Origin: Myxococcales bacterium
GTDB lineage: Bacteria > Myxococcota_A > UBA9042
Assembly (NCBI GenBank): GCA_009692425.1
Contig: SHZF01000006.1
Location: 69,704 to 133,703, forward strand
Reading direction: 5' to 3'
DNA: 64,000 nucleotides
The position numbers and the translations under genes were made by a program. The notes beneath the pieces were generated by a model. That model worked only from the letters and a program-made list of their open reading frames with translations. It was not told the DNA's origin and did not search any database. Positions 39,033 through 48,024 of the stretch are shown here, piece after piece; position 1 is the first letter of the stretch, and each line of letters opens with the position of its first letter.

Positions 39033-39341
39033 ATGAAGAAGACGCTTCCGAAGTTGAAGAAAAACGCTGCAGATTTCCTGTCGTCTGACGAGGGAACGAT
39101 CAGCGAGAAGCAGGAGGAGCGTGTCTCCACCTTTCTCGCGTTGTCGGGAGGCGACGTCCTGCCGGCGGGCGATCTGAACCTCTCGGCCGAACACTGCAGC
39201 CACGGCAGCCACGGCTCGCACGGCAGCCACGGCTCGCACGGCAGCCACGGCTCGCACGGCAGCCACGGCTCGCACGGCAGCCACGGCTCGCACGGCAGTC
39301 ACGGCTCGCACGGCAGTCACGGCTCGCACGGGTCGTGGTAG
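39033..39341 (+). CDS. Small peptide with (Ser-His-Gly)15 tail, RiPP-precursor-like or metal-binding
   Basis: 102 residues in two parts. Residues 1-55 form a leader-like region: basic start (MKKTLPKLKK), charged middle, then LALSGGDVLPAGDLNLSAEHC. Residues 56-100 are exactly 15 SHG units, and the protein ends SW. The single Cys55 stands at the border. Start ATG 39033 has AGGGGAGA upstream. No maturation enzyme, exporter or protease gene is adjacent. The layout (conserved-looking leader, a possible double-Gly site at 39-40, repetitive core) resembles ribosomally made modified peptides; a His-rich metal chaperone is the main alternative. The gene is not antisense to any known gene. Confidence 0.7.
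   Translation: MKKTLPKLKKNAADFLSSDEGTISEKQEERVSTFLALSGGDVLPAGDLNLSAEHCSHGSHGSHGSHGSHGSHGSHGSHGSHGSHGSHGSHGSHGSHGSHGSW
39198..39332. repeat. SHG-coding tandem repeat, 18-bp period at DNA level
   Basis: Fifteen codon triplets for Ser-His-Gly. The DNA alternates AGC and TCG for serine, giving an 18-bp unit CACGGCAGCCACGGCTCG. Confidence 0.95.
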
Positions 39342-39531
39342 CTCGTTCGGGATCGACCTGCGTTGCGTAGGGCCTGATCGAAGCGCGGACGGTCCGAAGC
39401 GCCGCGCGCGGGTGCCGCATCGGCTCGCGCATCGCGCTGGCGGCGTCGCGTCTTGCGCGACGCCGAATCCATCGGCCGTGTCGACACGCATCCGCGTCGG
39501 CCGCGAGCTTTGGCTACCAGGCAAAACAATA

Positions 39532-39583
39532 AGGGCGCCGGCTCAAGACCACGGGCATGTCCAGTTGTTTTCGTCGGCGCCCT
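39532..39583. repeat. 9-bp inverted repeat at the end of the small sigma gene
   Basis: AGGGCGCCG (39532-39540) and CGGCGCCCT (39575-39583) flank a 34-nt loop and overlap the sigma gene stop. A long-loop structure shared by two convergent transcripts; a terminator role is possible but the loop is unusually large. Confidence 0.5.
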
Positions 39584-40127
39584 AGACCCCCTCCGGCTCC
39601 ACGCCCATCCGCCGGCGCAAGCGCTCGATCAAGCGGTCGTGCGCCCGCGCCAGTTGGTCTGAACTGAAACGGCCCGACCGCGCTGTCTCGGCCAGGGTTG
39701 CACCGCGCCCGTAGACCTCGCGCAGCACGAGGTGTTCGGCAGTGTGCAGCGAAGGCAACTCGCGTTCGATCCCGCGCTGCAGATCGAGGCGCGTGGACGG
39801 GCTCAAACCGGGGTCAATCGGCGTGTGCGCCGCGGCTTCCCGGTACCGGGTGCGCCGGGCCAGTTCGCGCGCCTGGGTCCGCACGGCGTCCAGGGCCCGA
39901 CCGCGCATCCGGGCGAAGGCGTAGGATTCAAACGTGGTGCCGCGCGATTCGTCGTAGCGTTCGCGGCACTCGCACAGGGCCAGCGCAGCTTCGCCCGTGG
40001 CGTCACCCGCATCGAACCAACGTGGCACCCCGGCGGCGCCGGCACCCCGCGCGAATTGCAGCGGCGAGTGCCTGCCCGCTGGCGAATTCAGGTTCTGGGG
40101 CGCGAGTACGGAATGGCTGGGTTGCAT
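39582..40127 (-). CDS. Small sigma-70 family factor (FliA/sigma-28-like region 2)
   Basis: 181 residues. Residues 45-100 match sigma region 2 of group 3 factors: ERYDESRGTTFESYAFARMRGRALDAVRTQARE parallels FliA. The C-terminal part (ERELPSLHTAEHLVLREVYGRGATLAETA) could be region 4. Region 3 seems reduced. Start ATG 40127 has GGAGG 5 bp upstream. Upstream lies an AT-rich regulatory region. The regulon is unknown; no flagellar genes are near. Confidence 0.7.
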   Translation of the reverse strand: MQPSHSVLAPQNLNSPAGRHSPLQFARGAGAAGVPRWFDAGDATGEAALALCECRERYDESRGTTFESYAFARMRGRALDAVRTQARELARRTRYREAAAHTPIDPGLSPSTRLDLQRGIERELPSLHTAEHLVLREVYGRGATLAETARSGRFSSDQLARAHDRLIERLRRRMGVEPEGV

Positions 40128-40210
40128 GGGGACCTCCAGGTGGCAGCAGGGGTTGGGCAGACAGGGCAAGCAAGCGGCGCATCTCACCTGCAACGTGGGT
40201 GCCATCTGCA

Positions 40211-40268
40211 AAAAATAAGTTAAATAGCTTGCGATATTAAATCGTTATATACGATAACGTGAAATTGT
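40211..40268. promoter_or_regulatory. AT-rich divergent control region with palindrome
   Basis: A 58-bp AT-rich patch in otherwise very GC-rich DNA, between the sigma gene and the L,D-transpeptidase. It contains the palindrome CGTTAT-ATACG-ATAACG at 40243-40259, which looks like a regulator binding site. Confidence 0.55.
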
Positions 40269-40384
40269 CCTTCCCATTGGGTTGGGGGGCCGACACCCCG
40301 GGCCCGTCGAAAGATTGACGCCCGCGCCATGCCCCGCATCCTTGCGCCGCGCCTCGCGCTGCCGCCCTCGGGCTCGGAGCCCCC

Positions 40385-42316
40385 ATGCGTATCCACCGGA
40401 ATTGCCTGCTGACCCTCGCCGTGCTCGCGGCGTGCGACGCCCAACCCGAGGCGAGGCGGTCGCCGCACCCCACCCAGCCGGCTGCGGAGCCTGCCGACCC
40501 CACACCCATCCGGGTTCCGACCCTGGCGGAGATCGCGGCCCGCGTCGACAAGGCGGCGGTTGTGGCCGCGGCAGCAGAAACGGCGTTGTGGACCGGCGCG
40601 CGCAAACTGGCAGCGCCGGACGGCAAGGCATTGAGCGTCGTCCAACCGAAAGACGCAGTGCGCTTTCATGGCCGCGACGGCCAACTCGGCGACGATGGCC
40701 GCGCGCTGCTCGACTTGCTCGGCGCCCTCGGTTCGCACGGCATCGACGCGGCCGGCTTCGCCCTGCCGGCCCTCGACGGGGCGACCCACAAGGTTGCAGG
40801 CGCATTCGAATCGGAGCGTGCGGCCGTCCTTGCCCTCGAACGGACGCCGCGGGCTGCCCTGGTGGCCGCCGCCGCAGCGGCATGGGTGCGCGGGGGCGAA
40901 GGTGGCGAAGTCATCCTGGCTCGCGCCGGAGGGGACCGACTGGGGCCCCAAGGCCTCGTTGCGCTCGACCGGCACCTGGCGAGCGTGCTGGCGGCGGCGC
41001 AGACGGCGCGGTTGGCGACGGTCGCGGCAGACCTGGCATTGTGGCGCGCAGCCCTGCGCTATGTCGTGGAGTTTCGCTTCGCCGCGCCGGCGCACCCGCA
41101 CCGCTACACCACGCCTGCGGTCGTGCGTCGGCTGGCGGATCAGAACGCCGACGCGATCGGCAAGCTGCTCAAGGGTGCGGCGCGCGTGGCCGACGTCCTC
41201 GCGGCGCAATGGCCGACGCACCCTCAGTACCCGCTGTTGCGCACGGCCCTGGCCCAGTGTCGGGAGCGGGCCACCGGCGGCGGGTGGCAGGTGCTGCCCA
41301 AGCCGGCGCCCAAGGTGGCCAAGAAAGGTGAGGCGGGTCCATGGATCGCTGCCCTGCGCGAGCGGTTGGCCGCCGAGGGGTACACCACGCCGCCAGGCGA
41401 GGCCTTCGACGACGATCTGGAGAGTGCGGTCAAGGACTTCCAGGCTCGCCACCAACTGGAGCCGGACGGCGTGGTCGCCAAGTCGTTCGTGACCGAGGCC
41501 GACGTGCCGATCGAGCGCCGCTGCGACCAGATCGCGCTCGCCCTACAGCGCTACCGCGAGTCCGAAGGGCGCGACCCGGAAGACTTCTTCCTGTTCGTGT
41601 CGATTCCGTTCCAGAAATTGTGGGTGTATGAGAACGGCGCGATCGTGCGCGAACATCGCGTGATCGTCGGCAACAACGACCTCGACATCGACCAGCTCAC
41701 GCAGATGAAGGGAAAGATCAACCGCACGAAGATGTTCAGCAAGCCGCTGACGCGGGTGATCCTGGCCCCGCGCTGGTACCCGACGCAGCGGGTCATCGAA
41801 CTCGAAATCGGCAAGGAACTGATCAAAGACCCGCTGTACCTTGAGAAGCATGGCTACGTGCGCGAGATGCAGTCCGACGGCACCGAGGTCGTCTACCAAA
41901 AAGGCGGCAAGGACAACCTGCTCGGCGAGGTCAAGCTGCAGGGCCCCAACAAGCACAACATCTACCTGCACGACACGCCGTTCCGCGAACTGTTCAAGAA
42001 GCCGCGGCGGCCGTTCAGCCACGGCTGCGTGCGCACTCAGGACGCCCTCGATCTCGCCATGTACCTGCTCGAGCGCGACGACAACGCGATGAGCCGCAAG
42101 GAGGTCAAGGGCGTGCTGAAGGAGGCCGAGGAGAAGATCGTCCAGTTCAAGAAGCCGGTGCCGCTGCACATTGAGTACGTCTCGGCTGCGGTCGACGCGC
42201 AGGGGCGCGCGATGTTCGGGTGGGACGTGTACGGCTACGATCAGGCGTTCTTTGACGGACAGTTGCCGGTCGAGGAGGCCAAGGAGTACAAGGCGGGGTC
42301 GGTCAAGGGCCTGTAA
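40385..42316 (+). CDS. L,D-transpeptidase (YkuD domain) lipoprotein
   Basis: 643 residues. Signal peptide with LAAC lipobox. The N-terminal 300 residues are helical and Ala-rich as in YcbB-type enzymes. A peptidoglycan-binding domain follows (GPWIAALRERLAAEGYTTPPGEAFDDDLESAVKDFQARHQLEPDG). The YkuD catalytic domain has HDTPFRELFKKPRRPFSHGCVR with nucleophile Cys548. It makes 3-3 crosslinks in peptidoglycan or attaches proteins to it. Periplasmic. The start at 40385 fits the signal peptide. Confidence 0.93.
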   Translation: MRIHRNCLLTLAVLAACDAQPEARRSPHPTQPAAEPADPTPIRVPTLAEIAARVDKAAVVAAAAETALWTGARKLAAPDGKALSVVQPKDAVRFHGRDGQLGDDGRALLDLLGALGSHGIDAAGFALPALDGATHKVAGAFESERAAVLALERTPRAALVAAAAAAWVRGGEGGEVILARAGGDRLGPQGLVALDRHLASVLAAAQTARLATVAADLALWRAALRYVVEFRFAAPAHPHRYTTPAVVRRLADQNADAIGKLLKGAARVADVLAAQWPTHPQYPLLRTALAQCRERATGGGWQVLPKPAPKVAKKGEAGPWIAALRERLAAEGYTTPPGEAFDDDLESAVKDFQARHQLEPDGVVAKSFVTEADVPIERRCDQIALALQRYRESEGRDPEDFFLFVSIPFQKLWVYENGAIVREHRVIVGNNDLDIDQLTQMKGKINRTKMFSKPLTRVILAPRWYPTQRVIELEIGKELIKDPLYLEKHGYVREMQSDGTEVVYQKGGKDNLLGEVKLQGPNKHNIYLHDTPFRELFKKPRRPFSHGCVRTQDALDLAMYLLERDDNAMSRKEVKGVLKEAEEKIVQFKKPVPLHIEYVSAAVDAQGRAMFGWDVYGYDQAFFDGQLPVEEAKEYKAGSVKGL

Positions 42317-42335
42317 GGGCGGGAGCGAAACGATC

Positions 42336-42563
42336 ATGGACGCAGCAGGCGGGTTGCGCGAGGATCGCCAGGTCGGGAACGGCCCGAACGGCGAAGGCAG
42401 CGTCAGCTTGGCCCAAGGGCCGCGCACGGATGTTCGCATCGTAATTCTCGATGACGGCCGCGTCGTGTTCGGCGATCTGACGCCCGATCTCGCGGAAGTG
42501 GCCCGCACCCTCCAGGGCGGAATCTCGGCCAGCGTTGGCGAGGCGAGTGAGGCGACGCAGTGA
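42336..42563 (+). CDS. Small acidic protein coupled to the downstream kinase
   Basis: 75 residues. The centre (DVRIVILDDGRVVFGDLTPDLAEVARTL) looks like a small alpha-beta fold. No family recognised. It starts 20 bp after the L,D-transpeptidase and its TGA overlaps the kinase ATG (TGATG), so it is translated with both neighbours. Confidence 0.6.
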   Translation: MDAAGGLREDRQVGNGPNGEGSVSLAQGPRTDVRIVILDDGRVVFGDLTPDLAEVARTLQGGISASVGEASEATQ

Positions 42564-44560
42564 TGCGGCTTTGTCCCAAGTGCGGCAAAAAGTCACAGGA
42601 AGCGCGCTGCCCTGAGGATGGGACCGCGACGCTCGTGCTGGCCGCAAACCCCGACTCGCGGCTGACGAGCGGGACCGAGATCAACGGCCGTTACCGGGTC
42701 CTCGACATGATCGGGCAAGGTGGCTTCGGCGCCGTGTACCGCGCCACCAACATCGCGACCGATCAGGACATGGCCATCAAGCTGTTGGCCGCATCGCTGG
42801 ACTCCGACGACAGCGACATGATCCAGCGCTTCTTCGCCGAAGCCCAAGTGACTGCATCGCTCAAGCACCCGAATACAATCCGCGTGTTCGATTTCGGCCA
42901 GACCGAAGGTGGAGCGCTCTACATCGCGATGGAGCTGCTCTCGGGGCTCTCGCTGAATGAACTCCAGAAGTTGCGGATTTCGGAAGGAAAAGCGCTCACC
43001 GAAGAAGAGACGATCAACATCGGCGTGCAGGTGCTACGCAGCCTGGCCGAAGCGCACCTTGCCAACCTGGTGCACCGCGACCTCAAGCCGCACAACATCT
43101 TCTTGCACGAGGTCGAAGGCGACGACCCGGTCGTCAAGGTGCTCGACTTCGGCATTGCGAAACGGCTCGGCTCGAACATGACCGGGACCGGCAAGGCGTT
43201 CGGCACCCCCAGCTACATGAGCCCCGAGCAGGCCCAGAACAAGAAGATCGACCGGCGCTCCGACCTGTATTCGCTTGGCTGCGTGCTGTACCAGTGTGTC
43301 GCAGCCCAACCGCCATTCGATGGCGACAACCCGCTTGCGGTGTTGCTCAGCCATGTGACCGATGCGCCGCCGGACCTGCGGTCGGAGTCGGTGGTGCCCG
43401 TGAGCGAGGCGTTCGTGCGCGTCATCGAGCGTGCGCTGTCGAAGGATCCCAACGGTCGGTTTGCCACGGCCATCGAAATGCGTCAGGCGCTGGAAGCTGC
43501 GCGCGGTGGTGAGAAGGCCGAGACGCTCCGATCGACGATGTCGGTCGGGTCTGTGCGGCGTGGCGACGCCGAAGTGCCAGCCCTGACCGAGGGGTATGAC
43601 GTCGGCGAGCCAGCGCGTACGGCCGCGTACTCGCCCGCCAACACTCCCGTGCCGGGCAAGACGCCTGCCCGACCCACGGAGTCGGCGAGCCCGGACGACG
43701 CTACGCTGGCGCATTGGCCCGTCGCGCCGGCGACGCCCGCCAAGGCAGAAGCGGCGATCGTCGTACAAGAACCCGGCGCCCAGACCATGGCGTTTCTCGG
43801 CCTCGGCGCTGGCGCGACGCCTGCCGATGCGGCCGGTGCGCCCGGTGCGGCGGACGCCGAGAACGGCGGCGGGGCTGCGGCCAGCTTGGCCTCCGCCCCG
43901 CGCCGCGCCAGTCTCGGGATCGCGATCGGGGTCGGCGTGGCTGTCGTGCTCGTGTCGGCGGCCCTCGCAGTGCGCTATGGCGGCCTCGGCGGGCGGACCG
44001 GCGATGGGGCCGGCCCGCTCGAGGCCGGACCCGCGGGCGCTCCTCCGGGCTCCGCAACCGCCCCGCCGACGCAGGTCGCCGGCGCTGGCGCCAGTGACCC
44101 TGCCGCAGGCCAAGGCGCAGCGACAGCGGTCGCCGGCGCCGGATCGTTGACTGGACCCGGACCCACCGAGGGTTCCGCGGGCGCGACCGGAATCCACTCC
44201 GGCGCACCGGGGGGCGCAGCCGACCCCAACGGCGAGGTCGAGGTCAAGGTCGAGTCGACCCCGCCCGGCGCCGAGTTGCGCGTGGGCGATCGCGTGGTCG
44301 GCAACACGCCGGTGACCGTCAAGCTCACCGGCAACGTGCGCTTGGGCGGCACGCTGACGCTGCCTGGCTACCTGCCCATGCCCCTGACGTTGTCGCGCAG
44401 CGATGCAGCGATGGGAGCCAATTTCGTATTGGCGCCCGCCACCGCTGCGGCCAAGGACCCCGTGCGAGTGGCGCGACCCGCCCGGCCGACGGGGCAGAAG
44501 CCGCCACCGCCACCACCAACCGCGCCGAAGCCCAAGACCGCCTTGGAAGAAAGGCTGTAG
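42563..44560 (+). CDS. Hanks-type Ser/Thr protein kinase with zinc ribbon and PEGA domain
   Basis: 665 residues. Zinc ribbon CPKC (Cys4, Cys7, then Cys16), then a complete kinase domain (about 44-310): glycine loop GQGGFG, Lys73, HRDLKPHN with Asp173, DFG at Asp195, GTPSYMSPEQ. A Pro/Ala linker, a membrane segment near residue 460 (LGIAIGVGVAVVLVSAALAV) and an extracytoplasmic PEGA domain (VEVKVESTPPGAELRVGDRVVGNTPVTVKL) follow. Inner membrane. A likely partner of FHA-domain proteins such as the activator at 21.6 kb. GTG at 42560 is an alternative start. Confidence 0.94.
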   Translation: MRLCPKCGKKSQEARCPEDGTATLVLAANPDSRLTSGTEINGRYRVLDMIGQGGFGAVYRATNIATDQDMAIKLLAASLDSDDSDMIQRFFAEAQVTASLKHPNTIRVFDFGQTEGGALYIAMELLSGLSLNELQKLRISEGKALTEEETINIGVQVLRSLAEAHLANLVHRDLKPHNIFLHEVEGDDPVVKVLDFGIAKRLGSNMTGTGKAFGTPSYMSPEQAQNKKIDRRSDLYSLGCVLYQCVAAQPPFDGDNPLAVLLSHVTDAPPDLRSESVVPVSEAFVRVIERALSKDPNGRFATAIEMRQALEAARGGEKAETLRSTMSVGSVRRGDAEVPALTEGYDVGEPARTAAYSPANTPVPGKTPARPTESASPDDATLAHWPVAPATPAKAEAAIVVQEPGAQTMAFLGLGAGATPADAAGAPGAADAENGGGAAASLASAPRRASLGIAIGVGVAVVLVSAALAVRYGGLGGRTGDGAGPLEAGPAGAPPGSATAPPTQVAGAGASDPAAGQGAATAVAGAGSLTGPGPTEGSAGATGIHSGAPGGAADPNGEVEVKVESTPPGAELRVGDRVVGNTPVTVKLTGNVRLGGTLTLPGYLPMPLTLSRSDAAMGANFVLAPATAAAKDPVRVARPARPTGQKPPPPPPTAPKPKTALEERL

Positions 44561-44580
44561 CCGATTGCCGGGCGGCCGGG

Positions 44581-46314
44581 TCAGCGCGCCGCCACGGGGC
44601 GTTGCCCGCGAATGCGGACGAGGCACGATCCGGCGCTCGGCGTGCACGCGACCCGGGTTCCGCTCGCGGCCAACGCGCGGTCCACTGTGTGGACGGGTCG
44701 GGCGGGCAGCAACACGAGATTGGCGTCCTGCGCGTGGCCGTACGACACGCCCGCCAGCGCAGGATGGAGCACGTGCAGCACCGCACCGAGCACCGGGCCG
44801 CCGGGCCGCGCCGGGTGCAGCGTCGTCGATTCCTGGTGCCGATAGAGCAACGCAATCTCGTCCGGCCGCAGCGTCACGGGCCGCAGCGGGGCCACGGACT
44901 CGAGCACGCCGGGAATGCGACCCACCAGCGTGCGACCATCGCCCCGCTGGAGCCAGACGTCTGCCGCAAACGCCGCGACTGCCGTGATCACCAACCCAGC
45001 GACTGCCAACCGGGCAGGCAGGGTTCCCCCACCGAGGGCCAGCCCTGCTACGTCGACGAAGCCGCAGACGCCGAGCACGACCAGCAGGGGTGCGACGACC
45101 GGCAACAGGTCGAGCAGCCCCGGCAGCGGGTGACCGCAGGCGCCCGCGATCGCCAGCCACAATACGAGACTGCCGGTCACTGGCGCTTCGGCACGCGCTC
45201 GTTCGCGCACCGCGCGCACCCCGGCAGGTAGCGCAAAAACCAGCAACACGAGCGGCAAGCGCCCTGCCAGCGCGGTCCACGGCCCGATCAGCGGCAAGCC
45301 GGCGAGGAGCCCAAGGTGCGGCTCCGGGGCCGGCATGCGCAGCGCGGAGATCGTCTGCACGAACCATGGTTTGAGTCCGCCCGGTGCGGTGGCAAGGGCC
45401 AATGCCGCAAGCGCAAGCGCCACCGTGGCGAGCCACCCGACCCACAGCGGGCGCGTCTCGATACCGACCTCCTCGGGCAACCCCGGGTGCTCGGTGGGTG
45501 CGGACGGTCCCGGCCACAGTGCCAAGCCGACCGCGAGTGCGAGTGCCGCCACGGCGCCGACCGGATGCATGCACAAAAGCAGCGCGAGCGACAAGGCTCC
45601 CAGGACCACGCTGCCGCGCGGCGTCGCTGCCCACAGACCCGCGGCGATCGCGATGCCAAGTGTGCCGAGCGCAAGAAACGTCTCTGCCGACGCCACTACC
45701 AGCACGTCGCGACTCGCCGGCCACGCGACGAGGACGACCGCCGCCAACGTGGCTGCGACCGGCCCTCGTGCCCGCGCAGTGGCCACGAGGACCGCAAGCA
45801 GCACGGCACACGCCCCGATTCCTTGGGCGGCTGGCAGCGTCAGCGCGGGCCCCCAAGAGGTGCGACTGGCCAGTCCACGCAGCGCGACGCCCGGAATCCC
45901 GTCGTCGAGGGCCGAGCCCCTGGTCGCCTGGGCCGCGAGCCAGTTCGCGGCGGAAGCCGCCACGCCGAGGCCGGGCCGCAGCAGCCAGGCGGCCATCGCA
46001 GCACACCCCAGCGCAGCCAGGCCCCACCCCAGCACGGTGGCGCCGAGCGACTCCCCCATCAGCCAGGCTCTCACGCGCACCGCCAAGGGCCGTGCAGGCG
46101 GCGGCAGCGGTGCCGGGTCGGGGGCCGGCGCGGTTTCGGCCGAATCGTGCGCCGGATCGAGGGCCGGATCGGCAACGGAGTGTTCGTCAGCGTCGGCTCT
46201 GAAGTCTGTGTTGTCGGCAGTGGGCGCCGACTCGACCCCGGGCGATGACCGCGCGGCCAGTGCGGTCGCGTCGCCCGCCGGGTCTCGACTCGCCCTGGGG
46301 GTCGGATCAGCCAT
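44581..46314 (-). CDS. Polytopic membrane protein of unknown function
   Basis: 577 residues with a disordered Asp/Ala/Pro-rich N-terminus (about 75 residues), roughly eleven membrane segments, and a soluble C-terminal domain of about 120 residues. The overall topology is like GT-C-type glycosyltransferases but the acidic loop motif is not evident. It overlaps the upstream gene by 8 bp, so both are translated from one message. Confidence 0.6.
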   Translation of the reverse strand: MADPTPRASRDPAGDATALAARSSPGVESAPTADNTDFRADADEHSVADPALDPAHDSAETAPAPDPAPLPPPARPLAVRVRAWLMGESLGATVLGWGLAALGCAAMAAWLLRPGLGVAASAANWLAAQATRGSALDDGIPGVALRGLASRTSWGPALTLPAAQGIGACAVLLAVLVATARARGPVAATLAAVVLVAWPASRDVLVVASAETFLALGTLGIAIAAGLWAATPRGSVVLGALSLALLLCMHPVGAVAALALAVGLALWPGPSAPTEHPGLPEEVGIETRPLWVGWLATVALALAALALATAPGGLKPWFVQTISALRMPAPEPHLGLLAGLPLIGPWTALAGRLPLVLLVFALPAGVRAVRERARAEAPVTGSLVLWLAIAGACGHPLPGLLDLLPVVAPLLVVLGVCGFVDVAGLALGGGTLPARLAVAGLVITAVAAFAADVWLQRGDGRTLVGRIPGVLESVAPLRPVTLRPDEIALLYRHQESTTLHPARPGGPVLGAVLHVLHPALAGVSYGHAQDANLVLLPARPVHTVDRALAASGTRVACTPSAGSCLVRIRGQRPVAAR

Positions 46315-47002
46315 GGGGTCCCGCTCCCGCCGCGGCCGGGTCGGCGCGCCGACCGGTCATCAAGACCTCCACGCAGGCGTGGCGCCAGAAGTGCTCGCGT
46401 GCAGAGACCTCCACCGTAAATTCACCGCGCCCGGCGCCCGCCGCGATCGGTTGGTCGAACGATGCGACGGTGCGGCCCTCGGCGGTCGCCGCCGCCCCCA
46501 CTTCGACGCCGTCGGCCAGGACGCGCAGCTTGACCTCAGCGCCGGCGCCCACGTCGTTGAGCAGCGCGAGCCGCGCCTCGACGCGACTGCCAAACTGCTG
46601 ATTTCGTAATGTAAATATGATATTTCCCCCGCCCGGCTGGGGGTGCGCCCACACGCACTTTAGCGGCTGGCCGTTCGCGTAGCCGCCAAACGCCCCGACG
46701 AACGCCCAAGGCGAGTCACCACAAACGAAGCGGCGGTCGCCAGGGTGCCACTTGCACGGTCGCGTCGAGGAGCCGTCGCGCACCGACACGTCCGCAGCCG
46801 CCAGCGCCCGGCTCAACAGGAAGACATCGCTGGGCAGCGCCGCGTCGGGCGCAGTCGGCAGGCTCGCGAGGACGAACGCGGCCGCAGCCCACGCACCCAA
46901 CCCGATCGAGAGGCCGGTCACGCGCAACGGCGGCGGGGCCGCGTCGGTATCCACCCACGCGCCCGAATCGAAGTCTCCCACCCCATCCGGACCGGTGGCC
47001 AT
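46307..47002 (-). CDS. Membrane-anchored protein of unknown function
   Basis: About 231 residues with one membrane segment (about 28-50: LSIGLGAWAAAAFVLASLP) and an outside domain rich in beta strands (WAHPQPGGGNIIFTLRNQQFGSRVEARLALLND). No family recognised. ATG 47002 is preferred; a TTG start at 47050 would fall in the repeat element. Coupled to the polytopic membrane protein. Confidence 0.55.
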   Translation of the reverse strand: MATGPDGVGDFDSGAWVDTDAAPPPLRVTGLSIGLGAWAAAAFVLASLPTAPDAALPSDVFLLSRALAAADVSVRDGSSTRPCKWHPGDRRFVCGDSPWAFVGAFGGYANGQPLKCVWAHPQPGGGNIIFTLRNQQFGSRVEARLALLNDVGAGAEVKLRVLADGVEVGAAATAEGRTVASFDQPIAAGAGRGEFTVEVSAREHFWRHACVEVLMTGRRADPAAAGAGPHG

Positions 47003-47040
47003 CGCGTTTCCCGCCGGCCGTTGCAGGCCCAGCGCCTCGT

Positions 47041-47196
47041 CTGATACCAAATCCCTTGAATTCGGCTCGGTGCACGCTCGCCCGTGACGGCTGCGGCTGC
47101 GTTGCTCAGGCTCGAAATAGTCCTGCTATTCCTTAGCCTTCGCGCCTTGCCTCGCTCGCCGCGTTCGTCGCGAGCCCTCGATCCGATTCGGCGGGC
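47041..47196 (+). repeat. Dispersed repeat element, copy A (156 bp)
   Basis: Starts CTGATACCAAATCCCTTG and ends at GATTCGGCGGGC. The same sequence occurs in reverse orientation at 56179-56352. The main length difference is the GGCTGC hexamer run (2 copies here, 5 in the other). It begins inside the 5' region of the membrane-anchored gene. Confidence 0.9.
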
Positions 47197-48024
47197 ATTG
47201 GGATCACTAGCCCAACATGCGGCTTGGCGCAAGCGCGATGCAGCCGGGGGACACGCGAATTGGGTTGACTTCGGCATCCGGCGTGCGCAGCATGGCGCGG
47301 TTTCGGCGCTGCATCCCTTTGGTGGGCCAACGCCGTGGTCGGGCGAGTCCGAGGGACCGGACCCCCGGCTGGAGGATCGGCCGTCTGGCGCAGGCGCCCC
47401 CCATCGCGGGGCACGTCGCGCGGCGCTCCTCGACACCCAGCATGGACGCAGGTCCGCCGCGCGCGTACGTCGCGAGGTCGGACCCCGGCAATCTGCACAG
47501 GAGCGCTCCGCCTCGTCGCCCCGCGAGGCTTCGGAATCCCCGGTCCGGCCCCCGGCGCGCTGCCTGCGCCCGCGACAGTCCGCACCCATCGGCCCTGCCT
47601 CCACGAGCCCGCCTTGCGCGCGGGCCGGACGCACAGGAGATGGAGGCGCTCGCGATGGATGGCAGCGCGCCCACCCGGCGCCCCGAGACTTCCGCAGCCC
47701 GCACGCGTCGGTCGCGCCCGCAGAACTGCCGGAATCGGAAACGACGAGCCACGATGGCCTTTGCCGCCAATTCGTCATGCAACCCTGCTTCGCGCGCCGC
47801 CTCCCCCGGCTGGCGCGGTTGCGGGGCTGTCGGCTCGCCGCTCGGGCTCACGGCTCCCGCTCCGTCCTTGCTGCACCACCCGCGCCCGACACGCAGGCTG
47901 CGCGCCGACTGACGCTGCCGGGTCGGCCCCCGTGCCGCCCGCTCGTTCGCCGACCGTGGGCCCGCGCTGTCGCTTGCGCCAGTGCACACCCGCCCCGACA
48001 TGCGCGGTGGCGGCGGAGTCCAAT
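47197..48024. other. Long non-coding leader or spacer upstream of RNase E/G
   Basis: 828 bp. Frames are open in several directions, as expected at this GC content, but show no family sequence. It presumably carries the promoter and an untranslated leader of the RNase gene. Confidence 0.4.

Noticed and set aside
39033-39341. Assigning the SHG peptide as HxsA of a His-Xaa-Ser system
   Set aside because: The repeat does read as H-G-S, but none of the HxsB, HxsC or HxsD genes lies nearby and the leader does not look like HxsA, so the name is not supported.
39532-39583. The 9-bp inverted repeat as an intrinsic terminator
   Set aside because: The loop is 34 nt and there is no U-run directly after the stem in either direction. 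I list it only as a repeat.
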